From DATAQC01 sp039649175 (GTDB lineage Bacteria; Actinomycetota; Acidimicrobiia; Acidimicrobiales; AC-14), in NCBI GenBank assembly GCA_039649175.1, contig JBBWZS010000176.1, positions 1 through 20,165 on the forward strand: a DNA stretch of 20,165 nt, in the 5' to 3' direction. Below the pieces are notes generated by a model. It ran no database searches and was not told where the DNA came from. It worked only from the letters and a program-made list of their open reading frames with translations. The number at the start of each line of letters is the position of its first letter. Position 1 is the first letter of the stretch. Positions 14,201 to 20,165 of this stretch are shown in pieces. The position numbers and the translations under genes were made by a program.

Positions 14201-14257
14201 CCGGGGTTCGAGCGCAGCGTCATCGGGAGGGGCGGCCGGGCCCCGGGCGGGAACCAT
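11234..14257 (-). CDS. putA: Bifunctional proline dehydrogenase / L-glutamate gamma-semialdehyde dehydrogenase
   Basis: Oxidises proline to glutamate in two steps, with FAD in the first domain and NAD+ in the second. The 1007-residue length fits short PutA proteins that lack the DNA-binding ribbon-helix-helix. Proline dehydrogenase domain (about 40-450): VNVSVKPTALASRYSP, FVNLDAEHYE, VRLVKGAYWDTE, FGTHNLRS and VGELVPGMAYLVRRLLENT. Aldehyde dehydrogenase domain (about 490-985): APWNFPLAIPTGMVVAAL, VAFTGSRDVG, Glu761 in EMGGKNALI, catalytic Cys795 in AGQKCSAASR and EEIFGPVLAV. ATG 14257 is preceded by TACGGT and six bases, which suggests a leaderless message. It is 34 bases downstream of the sigma-factor cassette, so read-through from there is possible. 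Its product, glutamate, is also the product of glutamate synthase encoded at the window start. Confidence 0.96.
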   Translation of the reverse strand: MVPARGPAAPPDDAALEPRVTTLARHLAGLAGRRAKVVQSSWWSERMLEWAMSHPSFRTELFRFVDVFPVTTDDADVLAHLDDYFEGPDVPKVLDLGLGMADHLPFGSAAAAGLARRNISRVAEQFIIGTDPAHAVGGLERLWRDGSAFTVDLLGEKTITESEADRYAARVGDLLSTLARATAGWPTADLLEADDAGPLARVNVSVKPTALASRYSPLTRDDGLARARRRLRAILDQARGLGAFVNLDAEHYEVKDLTLDLFRGLLSEPELAEVEAGVVVQAYLRDSYDDLADLIAFSASRARPLTVRLVKGAYWDTETVIAGAQGWAVPVYQDKAQTDANYERCVRLLHDHHGQVRAAFGTHNLRSLAYAVEYARSLGIPDHGYEIQMLHGMAEPVHAAVRRMGLRLRVYAPVGELVPGMAYLVRRLLENTANESFVRQRFVDGRELDEMLRPPAVAVPAVPEPPVRTATDAADPGPHRREPLAEWRRGQVRATFSVAVDRAGREALGGRVPAVIGGRLVTTGATISSVDPAQPTTTVAVSASCGPDHADAAVEAAQRAWPGWRRTPVRQRAAVVFRAAAWLRDHRHDLAALEVFEAGKPWAEADADVAEAIDFCEYYARRALRLDAGGEVSSAPGERNSLRYSGRGIGVVIAPWNFPLAIPTGMVVAALVTGNAVIFKPAEQTPAVAARLVDALVAAGLPDGVLGFLPGSGEQVGAHLVRHPDVAFVAFTGSRDVGLDIVESAAVHRPGQRQVKRVIAEMGGKNALIIDADADVDQVVPITVASAFGYAGQKCSAASRLVVVDAVYEAVVERLVGAAADLVVGHPRHMGTDVGPLIDADALARVRSYVELGQAEGEVLLAADAVPDEGYFVGPTIVGDVAGHARLATEEIFGPVLAVQRAESFDHALFLANDTDYALTAGVMSRSPSHIRLAVEELRAGNVYVNRVITGAAVGYQPFGGYGLSGVGSKAGGPDYLFQFVDPRVVSENTLRQGFAPAPVSDTGKGG

Positions 14258-14263
14258 GGCCCT

Positions 14264-14269
14264 ACCGTA
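14264..14269 (-). promoter_or_regulatory. Possible leaderless promoter -10 for putA
   Basis: TACGGT on the minus strand fits TANNNT and is followed by AGGGCC and then the ATG of putA, so the A of ATG would be about +1. This is the spacing typical of leaderless actinobacterial genes. The AGGG also lies only two bases from ATG, too near for a usual ribosome site. A weak TGACTC lies about 19 bases upstream as a possible -35. Confidence 0.4.
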
Positions 14270-14291
14270 CGACTCCCCTACGGCGTGCGAG

Positions 14292-14567
14292 TCACGCGAA
14301 CGAGCCCCACAACCCCGCTGACCACCCCTCGGGCCCCGCCGGAGTCCGGATGGGCTTCACCACCGCCAGGCGAGGACCGTCGGGCACGGAGTCCGCACCC
14401 GGCACCGGTCGGTCGCCGACCGACGACGAGGGGTGCTGGGCCCGGGCGGCGGCGACCCGGCGGGCCCACCGCCCGACCTCGGCGGCCAGGTCGAGCTCAC
14501 GGCTGGTACCGGTGCCGGTGCCGGAGTCCGTGCCGGAGTCCGTGCCGGTGTTGGTCCCGGTGCTCAT
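14292..14567 (-). CDS. Small hypothetical protein coupled to the sigma factor
   Basis: Not recognised. A 91-residue soluble protein with no membrane segment or cysteine. It begins with a Thr/Gly/Ser/Asp low-complexity stretch (STGTNTGTDSGTDSGTGTGT), then a probable amphipathic helix (ELDLAAEVGRWARRVAAARA), then a Pro-rich, probably flexible C-terminus. The ATG overlaps the TGA of the sigma-factor gene (ATGA), so it is translated by coupling and should be made in step with the sigma factor. A role as a soluble partner or inhibitor of the sigma factor is inference from position; it has no zinc-binding HxxxCxxC motif of the usual anti-sigma factors. Confidence 0.68.
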   Translation of the reverse strand: MSTGTNTGTDSGTDSGTGTGTSRELDLAAEVGRWARRVAAARAQHPSSSVGDRPVPGADSVPDGPRLAVVKPIRTPAGPEGWSAGLWGSFA

Positions 14568-15193
14568 GGCTCGATCCCGGCACTGACGCACTTGGCCCGC
14601 AGCACCCGCAGGCACCGTTGGCGGGTGGGGCCGATGGAGCCGATGGGGATGCCCAGACCGGCGGCGACCTGCTCGTAGGGCATGGGCGGGTCGGCCATGA
14701 GCATGCTCAGCAAGGTCTGGGACCGCTCGGGCATGGTGGCGACGACCGCACGCACGGCGGCGTCGCGGTCCTGGCGGGTCAGTCGCACCGCCGGGTCGTC
14801 GTTGACCACGGGATCAAGGCGGTCGAACACCTCGGGCTCGCCCATGGGCACGCTGCGCCGGCGCAGGCTCGAGACCCGGATGCACTCGTGGCGAGTGGTG
14901 GCCGCCAACCAGGCACCGACCCGATCGGGCTCCCGCAGGCGACCGAGGTTGTCGACGAGGCGCAGCCACACCGTCTGGGACACGTCGGCGGCGTCGGAGC
15001 CGAACAGGTTGTGGGCCCTGGTGATCGACCAGACCATGGGGCCGAAGCGCTCGACCAGGGCCCGCCACGCGGTGTCGTCGCCGGCAGCGGCCTGCTCGAC
15101 CAGCCGGCCCAGGCTCGGGCCGGCGGTGTCGACCGAGTGACGACGATCCCCGGGGCGGTCGTCGGCGACAACCGGGACTGCGGTCTGGCTCAC
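14564..15193 (-). CDS. ECF-type RNA polymerase sigma factor
   Basis: A 209-residue sigma-70 family protein with regions 2 and 4 only, as in ECF sigma factors. Region 2 spans about residues 28-102: AWRALVERFGPMVWSITRAH, then DAADVSQTVWLRLVDNLGRL and the DNA-melting segment VGAWLAATTRHECIRV. Region 4 lies at about 140-203: VVATMPERSQTLLSMLMADP and the helix-turn-helix MPYEQVAAGLGIPIGSIGPT followed by RQRCLRVLR. It directs RNA polymerase to a small regulon, which cannot be named. The GTG start overlaps the TGA of the DUF5995 gene (GTGA) and the stop overlaps the next ATG (ATGA), so three genes are coupled. No membrane anti-sigma factor is encoded beside it. Confidence 0.92.
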   Translation of the reverse strand: MSQTAVPVVADDRPGDRRHSVDTAGPSLGRLVEQAAAGDDTAWRALVERFGPMVWSITRAHNLFGSDAADVSQTVWLRLVDNLGRLREPDRVGAWLAATTRHECIRVSSLRRRSVPMGEPEVFDRLDPVVNDDPAVRLTRQDRDAAVRAVVATMPERSQTLLSMLMADPPMPYEQVAAGLGIPIGSIGPTRQRCLRVLRAKCVSAGIEP

Positions 15194-15948
15194 AGGTGCA
15201 CCAGCAGGAGGCGCCCGGCCATTCCCACCGTACGGTCGAGCGAGTCGACGAAACCCTGCTCGTCGTCGCCGTGACGGCGACGGTCGAACAGCACCTCGGC
15301 CTGGGCCCAGGCCACGTCACGAGCGGCCACCACGCTGAAGTTGCCGAGGACGTTCTCGATGTGGCTCAAGATGCGCTCGTCGAGGAAGCGCTCGAAGCGG
15401 TTCTCGAAGTGCTGGCGCAGGCTCTGCATCTCCAGGGCGAAGATGTCGTTCACCTTGTCGTAGTCGGCCCGTTGGGTGCCCGAGTTGGGCTCGGTACCGA
15501 GCTGTTCGCAGGTGGCCACCACTGTGCAGGGCAGGTCGAAGTTCACATGGGCATTGACCCCGGCCACGGCGAACTGGATTGGGGCGATCTGGTCGTTCTC
15601 GCGGCTCTCGAGCAGTGCCTCCCAGGCGCTCGGGGCCGTCTTGGGATCGGCGGCGTCGGCCCGCAGGGCGCTCAGGTACCGGTTGGCGAAGACCAGGTCG
15701 AGGGTGGTGAGGAAGTGGCCGTCGGCGAACTTGTCGGTGTTGATCCACTCCAGGACCCGGCAGGTGATCTGGTGGTAGAGGAAGTTGAAGCACGCCACAC
15801 CGTCGTGGGCGCCGCCCTTGGTGTTGGCCTCGACATAGGTCTGGATGGCCGCCAGACGGTCGATGACCGCGGGCACGGTCGAGGGCTCCGCCGCCGCCAA
15901 GGGTGACGGACCGGGGCCGGTGGGCGGAGAAGTGGGCTGGCTGGTCAT
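15190..15948 (-). CDS. DUF5995 family protein
   Basis: A 252-residue cytoplasmic protein of the actinobacterial family DUF5995, whose biochemical role is unknown. Family landmarks seen: DGVACFNFLYHQITCRVLEW, the FADGHFLTTLDLVFANRYLS stretch, APIQFAVAGVNAHVNFDLP, and DYDKVNDIF. The conserved His, Asn and Asp residues (for example in GVNAHVNFDLP) look like an active or ligand site, but this is inference. ATG 15948 follows GGGGGGACCA, a usable ribosome site; an in-frame ATG at 16011 is an alternative that adds 21 residues of basic, unstructured sequence. It is the first gene of the coupled set with the sigma factor (GTGA overlap), so it may be a sensor or regulator of that system. Confidence 0.85.
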   Translation of the reverse strand: MTSQPTSPPTGPGPSPLAAAEPSTVPAVIDRLAAIQTYVEANTKGGAHDGVACFNFLYHQITCRVLEWINTDKFADGHFLTTLDLVFANRYLSALRADAADPKTAPSAWEALLESRENDQIAPIQFAVAGVNAHVNFDLPCTVVATCEQLGTEPNSGTQRADYDKVNDIFALEMQSLRQHFENRFERFLDERILSHIENVLGNFSVVAARDVAWAQAEVLFDRRRHGDDEQGFVDSLDRTVGMAGRLLLVHL

Positions 15949-16019
15949 TGGTCCCCCCGGATCGAACGTGTGGAAGGGACTCAGCGTGACAGGGCGTCTC
16001 CGAGCTGCCATCGGGCAGG

Positions 16020-16056
16020 TGCCTTATTCCCGGCGGCCGCCTGCCTTATCTTCCGG
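16020..16056 (-). repeat. Imperfect direct repeat around the LAL regulator stop codon
   Basis: In plus-strand sense TGCCTTATTCCCGG (16020-16033) and TGCCTTATCTTCCGG (16042-16056) repeat at a 22-base period, with the palindrome GCGGCCGC between them. The right-hand copy contains the TAA stop of the regulator. The pair lies upstream of the DUF5995-sigma cassette and could be an operator or a small duplication. Confidence 0.5.
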
Positions 16057-19000
16057 GCCTGCTCATCTGCTGGACGGCGCCCAGCCGGTGGACGACGGCG
16101 CTGGCCTGCACCCGGCTCTGCACGCCCAGCTTGGCCAGGATGTGCGAGACGTGGACGCTCGCCGTCTTCTCGCTGATGAAGAGCACCTCGGCAACCTCCC
16201 GGTTGCTCCGGCCCTCTGCCACCAGGCTGAGCACCTCCCGCTCGCGGCGGGTGAGGCCGTCGAGGGCGTCGGGGGTGGGCGCCGCCTCGGCGTGCGTCTC
16301 GGTGGCGTCGAGCGAGATTCGCCCCCGGGCGGCCAGCTCCTCGATCTGGCGGCGAAACGGTGTGGCGCCCAGCTCGACCGCCTTGGCGTGGGCGGCCCGA
16401 AGCGCTTCGGCGGCCCGGGGGGAGCGGGCCCGGCGGGTCAGCAGGGCCTCGGCCTCGCGCATCCGGGCGTAGGCCGCCGGATAGGGCTGGTCGAGGGCGT
16501 CGAGGTGGCGGGCGGCCTCCGTCCAGGCGTCGGGGGCACTGACTCCTTCCACCCGCGACCATTCCGCCCGGCAGAGGGCGACATAGGCGGCCACCGCCGC
16601 CCGCACCGGGGGCGCGGCGCCCTGGGCCTGGTCGGCCAGGGCCTGCATCCGGGCCAGGAGGTCGGTCCCGGCGGCCCGGGCGGCATCGGTGTCAGCGGTG
16701 GACCGGTGGGCCCGTGCCACCTCGGCGGCATCAGCCTCGGCCCGCAGCCCGTGCCAGACGAGAGGGGCCACGAACCACAAGTCGTCGGTGCGCTCGGCCA
16801 CGGCCAGACCGGTCACGACCGCCTGGCGGGCCTTGTCGACCTCGCCCTCCCACAGGGCCAGGCCGGCCCGCAGGGTGAGGAGTGGCGCCTGGTAGCGGGC
16901 GTCGGTGGCGTGGGCGCCGAGCTCCTCGACCATCTCCAGGTCGGCGTTGGCCGACTCGATCTGGCCGCGCCCCACGGCCAGCTTGGCCCTGGCCAGATGC
17001 AGGTCGATGGCCGCCGCCCCGCCCGGGCGGCACGCCATGGCGTCGGCGAGGAACCGGTCGGCCTCGTCCCACCGGCCCAGTCGGAACAGGGTGTTGACGG
17101 CGATGGCTCGCAGGGAGACGCCGTAGGAACGTTCCAGGCCGAGACGGCGGACCACCTCCACGCCCTCCTCGGCCACCTCCGCTGCGGTGTGGAGGCGGTT
17201 GAGAGGGCCGGAGAGGAGCTCGGCCAGGTTCAGCCACGCCCGGGCCACGTCCTCGGGCGTGCCCGCCTCCTCGGCGATGGCCCGGGCCTCCCTGAGCAGG
17301 CTGACGCCGGCGGCGGCATGGCCGAGGAAGGCCAGATCGACGCCCAGGGTGGACAGGACGTGGCCCTCCACCGCTCTGGCCCCCGCCTCCCGGGCAACCT
17401 GGAGGGCCTCCTCGGCCCGCAGGCGTGACTCCCGGTAGCGTCCGGCCAGCATCAGGGCCTGGGCCTGGGCGGCCACCACCCGGGCCCGCTCGGCGGTGGC
17501 GTGCCCGAGCGGCACCATGCGGGCGGCCTCGTCGTAGGCGGTCAGCGCTGCGTCGCAGTCGCCCGCCGCCCACAGGTAGCACCCCAGCCGTTCACGGAGA
17601 AGGGCATGGCGCACGCTGGGGGGCCCGGCATCCCGCTCAGGGGGCCGCTCAGGCCCGGCATCCCGCTCAGGGGGCCGCTCGGGCCCGACGTCGTCGATCG
17701 CGGCCCGGGCCAGGGCCACGGCACGGCCATGGTCGCCGGCCAGGTTGGCGGCCTCGGCTGCCCGCTCGAACAGCCCCAGGCGGTCGACATCGACGGCGCT
17801 CCCGGCGTCGGCCACCCGGTCCCACAGCTCGATGGCCCGCTCGTAGTGGCGCTGGGCCTCCACGAACCCGTAGAGCCGCTCGGCGGTGACGGCGGCGTCC
17901 ACCGCCGCGGGCAGGGCCCGAGCCGGTTCCCCGGCCTGGTCCCAGTGGTACGCCAGCTCACCCTCGGGCGATCCCGCCGCCAGTCGGCCATCTCCGGCGA
18001 TGGCCTTCCCGTAGGCGGCGTGGAACCGGCCGCGCTCGCCGGGGAGCAGCTCGCTGTACACGACCTCGCGGAGCAGGGCGTGGCGGAAGACGTAGTCCTC
18101 GTGATCGGCGACCAGGACCTGGTGGTCGACGCACTCACGCAGCGCGTCGCACAGTGCGTCCTCGTCCATGCCGGCGGTGGCGGCGAGGAGGGCGTAGGGC
18201 ATGCGGGCACCGCCTGCAGCCGCCCGTCGCAGCACCTTCTGGGCCGTCGGCGACAGGCTGTCGACGCGCGCCAGCATGATCTGGCGAAGGCTGGGCGACA
18301 GCTCCGGCCCGGTGGCTCCGGCGGATGCGGCCAGCAGTTCCTCGACGAAGAAGGCGTTGCCGTCGGAACGGGCCCAGATGGCCTCGACCAGGTCGGCGGG
18401 CGGGACCCTGCCGACGATGGCGGTGACCTGGGCCAGCACCTCGTCGCGGGTGAACCGGGCCAGGTCGATCGTCTCTGCCCGGCGGTTGCGCCGGAACTCG
18501 GCCAGCAGCGGCTGGAGGTCGTGGCCGCTCACCAGGGCATCGCTGCGGTAGGTGGCGATGATCATCAGTGGGGCCTGACGGACGTTGGCGATCACGAACG
18601 ACAGCAGATCGCGCGTGGAATGGTCGGCCCAGTGCAGGTCCTCCAGGACCAGGACGACCGGGCCCCGGTGGGCCAGGTGCTCGAGGACACCGAGGAACAG
18701 CTCGAACAGGCGACTCTGAGCGGCGGGCCCGGTGAGTGCCGGCCGGTCGGCGCCGGCCCCCGCGACGGCCGCCGTGTCGTCGACGTCGCCAGAACCCAGG
18801 ACGGGAACCAGGGGGCTCAGTTCCGAGCGCAGCGGCCCCAGGACGTCGCCCAGCTCCTCGGGACCGACGCGGCGGGCCAGGTCACGCAGGGCATCGAGGA
18901 CGGGCCAGTACGGCAGGCCGCCGCTGCCGAGGTCGATGCACCCGCCGACCAGCACGGTGGCACCCCGCGCCTCGGCCCGAGCCAGGAACTCGGAGACCAA

Positions 19001-19141
19001 CCGGGTCTTGCCGACGCCGCTCTCACCGCCCACGAACAGGGAAACGGCCTCGCCGCCCACCGCCCGCTCGAGGGCGCCGTCCAGCCGGGCCAACTCCGCC
19101 GCACGGCCAACGAACTCGAGGCTCGGCCCCAGCGCTGCCAC
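16046..19141 (-). CDS. LAL-type LuxR regulator with AAA ATPase domain
   Basis: A 1031-residue transcription regulator of the large ATP-binding LuxR (LAL/MalT-like) group. The N-terminal ATPase has LEFVGRAAEL, Walker A VGGESGVGKTRL (Lys45) and Walker B VVLVLEDLHWAD, then the ATYRSDAL sensor-like segment. A long middle part (about 430-950) is Ala/Leu/Glu-rich helical hairpins resembling TPR repeats. The last 69 residues hold the LuxR helix-turn-helix LTRREREVLSLVAEGRSNRE followed by VAEVLFISEKTASVHVSHIL. In MalT-type proteins an inducer and ATP drive oligomerisation and DNA binding; the inducer here is unknown. GTG 19141 is chosen because the family begins with the SLEFVGR element and TACTTT lies five bases upstream; the frame remains open farther, but it would run antisense through the next gene. 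It is divergent from the metal importer. Confidence 0.9.
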   Translation of the reverse strand: MAALGPSLEFVGRAAELARLDGALERAVGGEAVSLFVGGESGVGKTRLVSEFLARAEARGATVLVGGCIDLGSGGLPYWPVLDALRDLARRVGPEELGDVLGPLRSELSPLVPVLGSGDVDDTAAVAGAGADRPALTGPAAQSRLFELFLGVLEHLAHRGPVVLVLEDLHWADHSTRDLLSFVIANVRQAPLMIIATYRSDALVSGHDLQPLLAEFRRNRRAETIDLARFTRDEVLAQVTAIVGRVPPADLVEAIWARSDGNAFFVEELLAASAGATGPELSPSLRQIMLARVDSLSPTAQKVLRRAAAGGARMPYALLAATAGMDEDALCDALRECVDHQVLVADHEDYVFRHALLREVVYSELLPGERGRFHAAYGKAIAGDGRLAAGSPEGELAYHWDQAGEPARALPAAVDAAVTAERLYGFVEAQRHYERAIELWDRVADAGSAVDVDRLGLFERAAEAANLAGDHGRAVALARAAIDDVGPERPPERDAGPERPPERDAGPPSVRHALLRERLGCYLWAAGDCDAALTAYDEAARMVPLGHATAERARVVAAQAQALMLAGRYRESRLRAEEALQVAREAGARAVEGHVLSTLGVDLAFLGHAAAGVSLLREARAIAEEAGTPEDVARAWLNLAELLSGPLNRLHTAAEVAEEGVEVVRRLGLERSYGVSLRAIAVNTLFRLGRWDEADRFLADAMACRPGGAAAIDLHLARAKLAVGRGQIESANADLEMVEELGAHATDARYQAPLLTLRAGLALWEGEVDKARQAVVTGLAVAERTDDLWFVAPLVWHGLRAEADAAEVARAHRSTADTDAARAAGTDLLARMQALADQAQGAAPPVRAAVAAYVALCRAEWSRVEGVSAPDAWTEAARHLDALDQPYPAAYARMREAEALLTRRARSPRAAEALRAAHAKAVELGATPFRRQIEELAARGRISLDATETHAEAAPTPDALDGLTRREREVLSLVAEGRSNREVAEVLFISEKTASVHVSHILAKLGVQSRVQASAVVHRLGAVQQMSRPGR
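17622..17690 (-). repeat. Exact 30-bp tandem duplication inside the LAL regulator
   Basis: Two almost identical 30-bp units, based on gcccggcatcccgctcaggg and the following ten bases, start near 17623 and 17653, with a partial third at 17683. They encode the decapeptide GPERPPERDA twice, followed by GPP. The repeat sits in a linker between helical hairpins, so copy number could vary without breaking the protein. Confidence 0.8.
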
Positions 19142-19146
19142 GCCGG

Positions 19147-19152
19147 AAAGTA
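19147..19152 (-). promoter_or_regulatory. Possible -10 element of the LAL regulator gene
   Basis: TACTTT on the minus strand is followed by CCGGC and the GTG at 19141. This fits a leaderless or nearly leaderless start. The 90-base divergent space also holds the leader of the metal importer, so both promoters are close enough to affect one another. Confidence 0.35.
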
Positions 19153-19230
19153 TCGCCCGTGGTGGCGGGCCCGCGCACGGGCGGCCCCGCCCCTTGACTC
19201 CTGCTGCCCCGTGGAGGAAGCTCGACACGA

Positions 19231-19249
19231 AATGAAAGCGATTCTCATT
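19231..19249 (+). promoter_or_regulatory. Zur-like operator covering the start codon of the metal importer
   Basis: The 15-mer TGAAAGCGATTCTCA at 19233-19247 agrees at 12 of 15 positions with the Streptomyces-type Zur box TGAAAATGATTTTCA as I recall it. The outer arms AATGA (19231-19235) and TCATT (19245-19249) are perfectly inverted. The ATG of the gene is at 19232-19234, inside the box. Zinc-loaded Zur bound here would block transcription at or just past the start. Confidence 0.6.
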
Positions 19250-20155
19250 CTTGTCGCACTGGTGGTAGGCACGGCCGGCTGTTCGTCGAACGGAAGGGGC
19301 CCGTCGGCCCGGATCGCCGCAGTCGCCGCCGAGGACATGTGGGGCAACCTGCTCACCCAGCTGGGGGGCGACCGGGTGGAGGTGTCGAGCATCATCGCCG
19401 ATCCCGGCATCGACCCCCACGACTACGACCCCAAGCCGTCCGACAGCGCGGCGGTGGCCGACGCCCGGCTCGTGGTGGTGAACGGGCTGGGCTATGACGG
19501 CTGGGCGGCGAAGCTGGTGGGGGCCAACCCGTCGTCGGGCCGGGTCGTGGTCGACGTGGGCCGTGTCGTCGGCGCCAGGACCGGGGACAACCCTCACCGG
19601 TGGTACGTGCCCGCCGACGTCCACCGGGTCGTCGACGAGATGACCGCTGCTCTCGACCGGGTCGACCCCGCCGACGCCGCCTACTTCGACGCCCGGGCCG
19701 ACCGGCTCCGGTCCGACGGGCTCAAGGCCTACGACGACGAGGTGGCCCGCATCCGGACCGCCTACGCGGGCTCGCCCATCGCCGTGTCCGAGAGCGTCTT
19801 CGCAGGCATGGCCGACGCCCTCGGCCTCGTGGTGCGCACTCCCCCGTCGTTCGCCGCCGCCGTCTCCGAGGGCAACGAGCCCACGGCGCGCGACAAGGAG
19901 TCGGTCGACCGCCAGATCGCCGAGCGCCAGGTGAAGGTGTTCGTCTACAACTCACAGAACACGACACCCGACGTGGCGGCCCTGGCCTCGGCGGCCGCCA
20001 GGGCGGGCATCCCCGTCGTCGCCGTGACCGAGACGCTGTCGCCCCGCGGCGCCACCTTCCAGGACTGGCAGCAGGGCCAGCTCACCGAGTTGGAGCGCGC
20101 GCTGGCCGCGTCCCCGGGCTCGGCCCCGGCCCCCGACCGAGGTCTGCCACGATGA
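19232..20155 (+). CDS. Metal (Zn/Mn) ABC transporter substrate-binding lipoprotein
   Basis: A 307-residue lipoprotein of the ZnuA/TroA/PsaA cluster that captures metal outside the membrane for an ABC importer. The signal peptide MKAILILVALVVGTAGC ends at lipobox Cys17. Family motifs: GIDPHDYDPKPSD with His63, NPHRWYVPADVHRV with His122, AVSESVFAGMADALGL with Glu187 and VTETLSP with Glu267. ZnuA proteins have a third His where this one has Glu187; the His-His-Glu-acid set is nearer to the Mn-binding PsaA type. The Zur-like box over the start argues for zinc. GGAGGAAG lies 11 bases before the ATG. The stop overlaps the next start (ATGA), as expected for a coupled operon with the ATPase and permease genes. 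Confidence 0.9.
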   Translation: MKAILILVALVVGTAGCSSNGRGPSARIAAVAAEDMWGNLLTQLGGDRVEVSSIIADPGIDPHDYDPKPSDSAAVADARLVVVNGLGYDGWAAKLVGANPSSGRVVVDVGRVVGARTGDNPHRWYVPADVHRVVDEMTAALDRVDPADAAYFDARADRLRSDGLKAYDDEVARIRTAYAGSPIAVSESVFAGMADALGLVVRTPPSFAAAVSEGNEPTARDKESVDRQIAERQVKVFVYNSQNTTPDVAALASAAARAGIPVVAVTETLSPRGATFQDWQQGQLTELERALAASPGSAPAPDRGLPR

Positions 20156-20165
20156 CGTCCGACGA
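20152..20165 (+). CDS. Start of the next operon gene (partial)
   Basis: ATG at 20152-20154 overlaps the TGA of the substrate-binding protein gene (ATGA) and the frame is open to the end of the window. Only four full codons (M-T-S-D) are present. By operon logic this should be the ATP-binding subunit of the metal importer, but the sequence itself cannot show it. Confidence 0.45.

Noticed and set aside
15949..16045. ECF-type autoregulatory promoter (GGAAC...GTC) upstream of the sigma cassette
   Set aside because: GGGAAT occurs, but no matching -10 at 16-17 bases was found.
19142..19624. Upstream extension of the LAL regulator to position 19624
   Set aside because: It would read antisense through the importer gene, and the added residues show no family features; the ATPase begins at SLEFVGR just after GTG 19141.
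17501..20155. An 884-residue plus-strand frame running opposite the LAL regulator into the metal importer
   Set aside because: Only its last 307 residues are a real protein; the rest is low-complexity Gly/Arg/Pro/Gln sequence caused by high G+C opposite a well-supported regulator.

Overview
The window is about 70% G+C, with GTG starts, several TANNNT -10 elements placed directly ahead of start codons, Lys/Ala/Pro-rich tails and families such as DUF5995, LAL-type LuxR regulators and septum-formation-domain proteins. This points to a high-GC actinobacterium. The mitochondrial-type aconitase and the general gene style would suit a deep-branching class such as Acidimicrobiia, but that placement is an inference. 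No mobile element, prophage or CRISPR array is visible; this looks like ordinary chromosome with dense coding on both strands and no gene-free gap over 300 bases.

Layout. 1-438 is the C-terminal end of glutamate synthase large subunit, which converges on a membrane protein (457-1815, minus) whose cytoplasmic half is a histone-H1-like lysine-rich tail and whose outer half is a septum-formation domain. Divergent from it is a mitochondrial-type aconitase (1898-4168), followed by a Tat-exported lipoprotein of the polysaccharide deacetylase family (4205-4975) and CcdA (5032-5787). A small unknown gene on the opposite strand (5817-6152) separates CcdA from its likely partner, a TlpA/ResA-like thioredoxin (6230-6784). 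A class A penicillin-binding protein (6872-9190) overlaps a small two-helix membrane protein (9187-9462).

The next block is on the minus strand: a 129-residue hypothetical (10853-10464), a DUF983 zinc-ribbon membrane protein (10419-10048) and an NADPH-dependent FMN reductase (10048-9476). A 30-residue single-helix membrane peptide (11019-11111, plus) follows, then tRNA-Val(GAC) and a bifunctional proline dehydrogenase / pyrroline-5-carboxylate dehydrogenase (14257-11234). Upstream of that lies a translationally coupled cassette: DUF5995 protein, ECF-type sigma factor and a small unknown protein (15948-14292). A 1031-residue LAL regulator (19141-16046) is divergent from a zinc/manganese ABC importer lipoprotein (19232-20155), whose start codon is covered by a Zur-like box and whose stop overlaps the start of the next gene.

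How the genes fit together. PutA and glutamate synthase both feed the glutamate pool, with aconitase in the TCA cycle next to it. CcdA and the thioredoxin form a thiol-reducing relay across the membrane. The PBP, the deacetylase-like lipoprotein and the septum protein concern the cell envelope and division.

Most notable points: two genes (aconitase and the thioredoxin) have no ATG, GTG or TTG where the protein must begin, yet each has an ATC codon at ideal distance from a Shine-Dalgarno sequence; the tRNA-Val has C instead of the near-invariant U at position 33; an H1-like DNA-binding tail appears to be tethered to a septum-type membrane protein; and the sigma/DUF5995 cassette may be an undescribed signalling unit.
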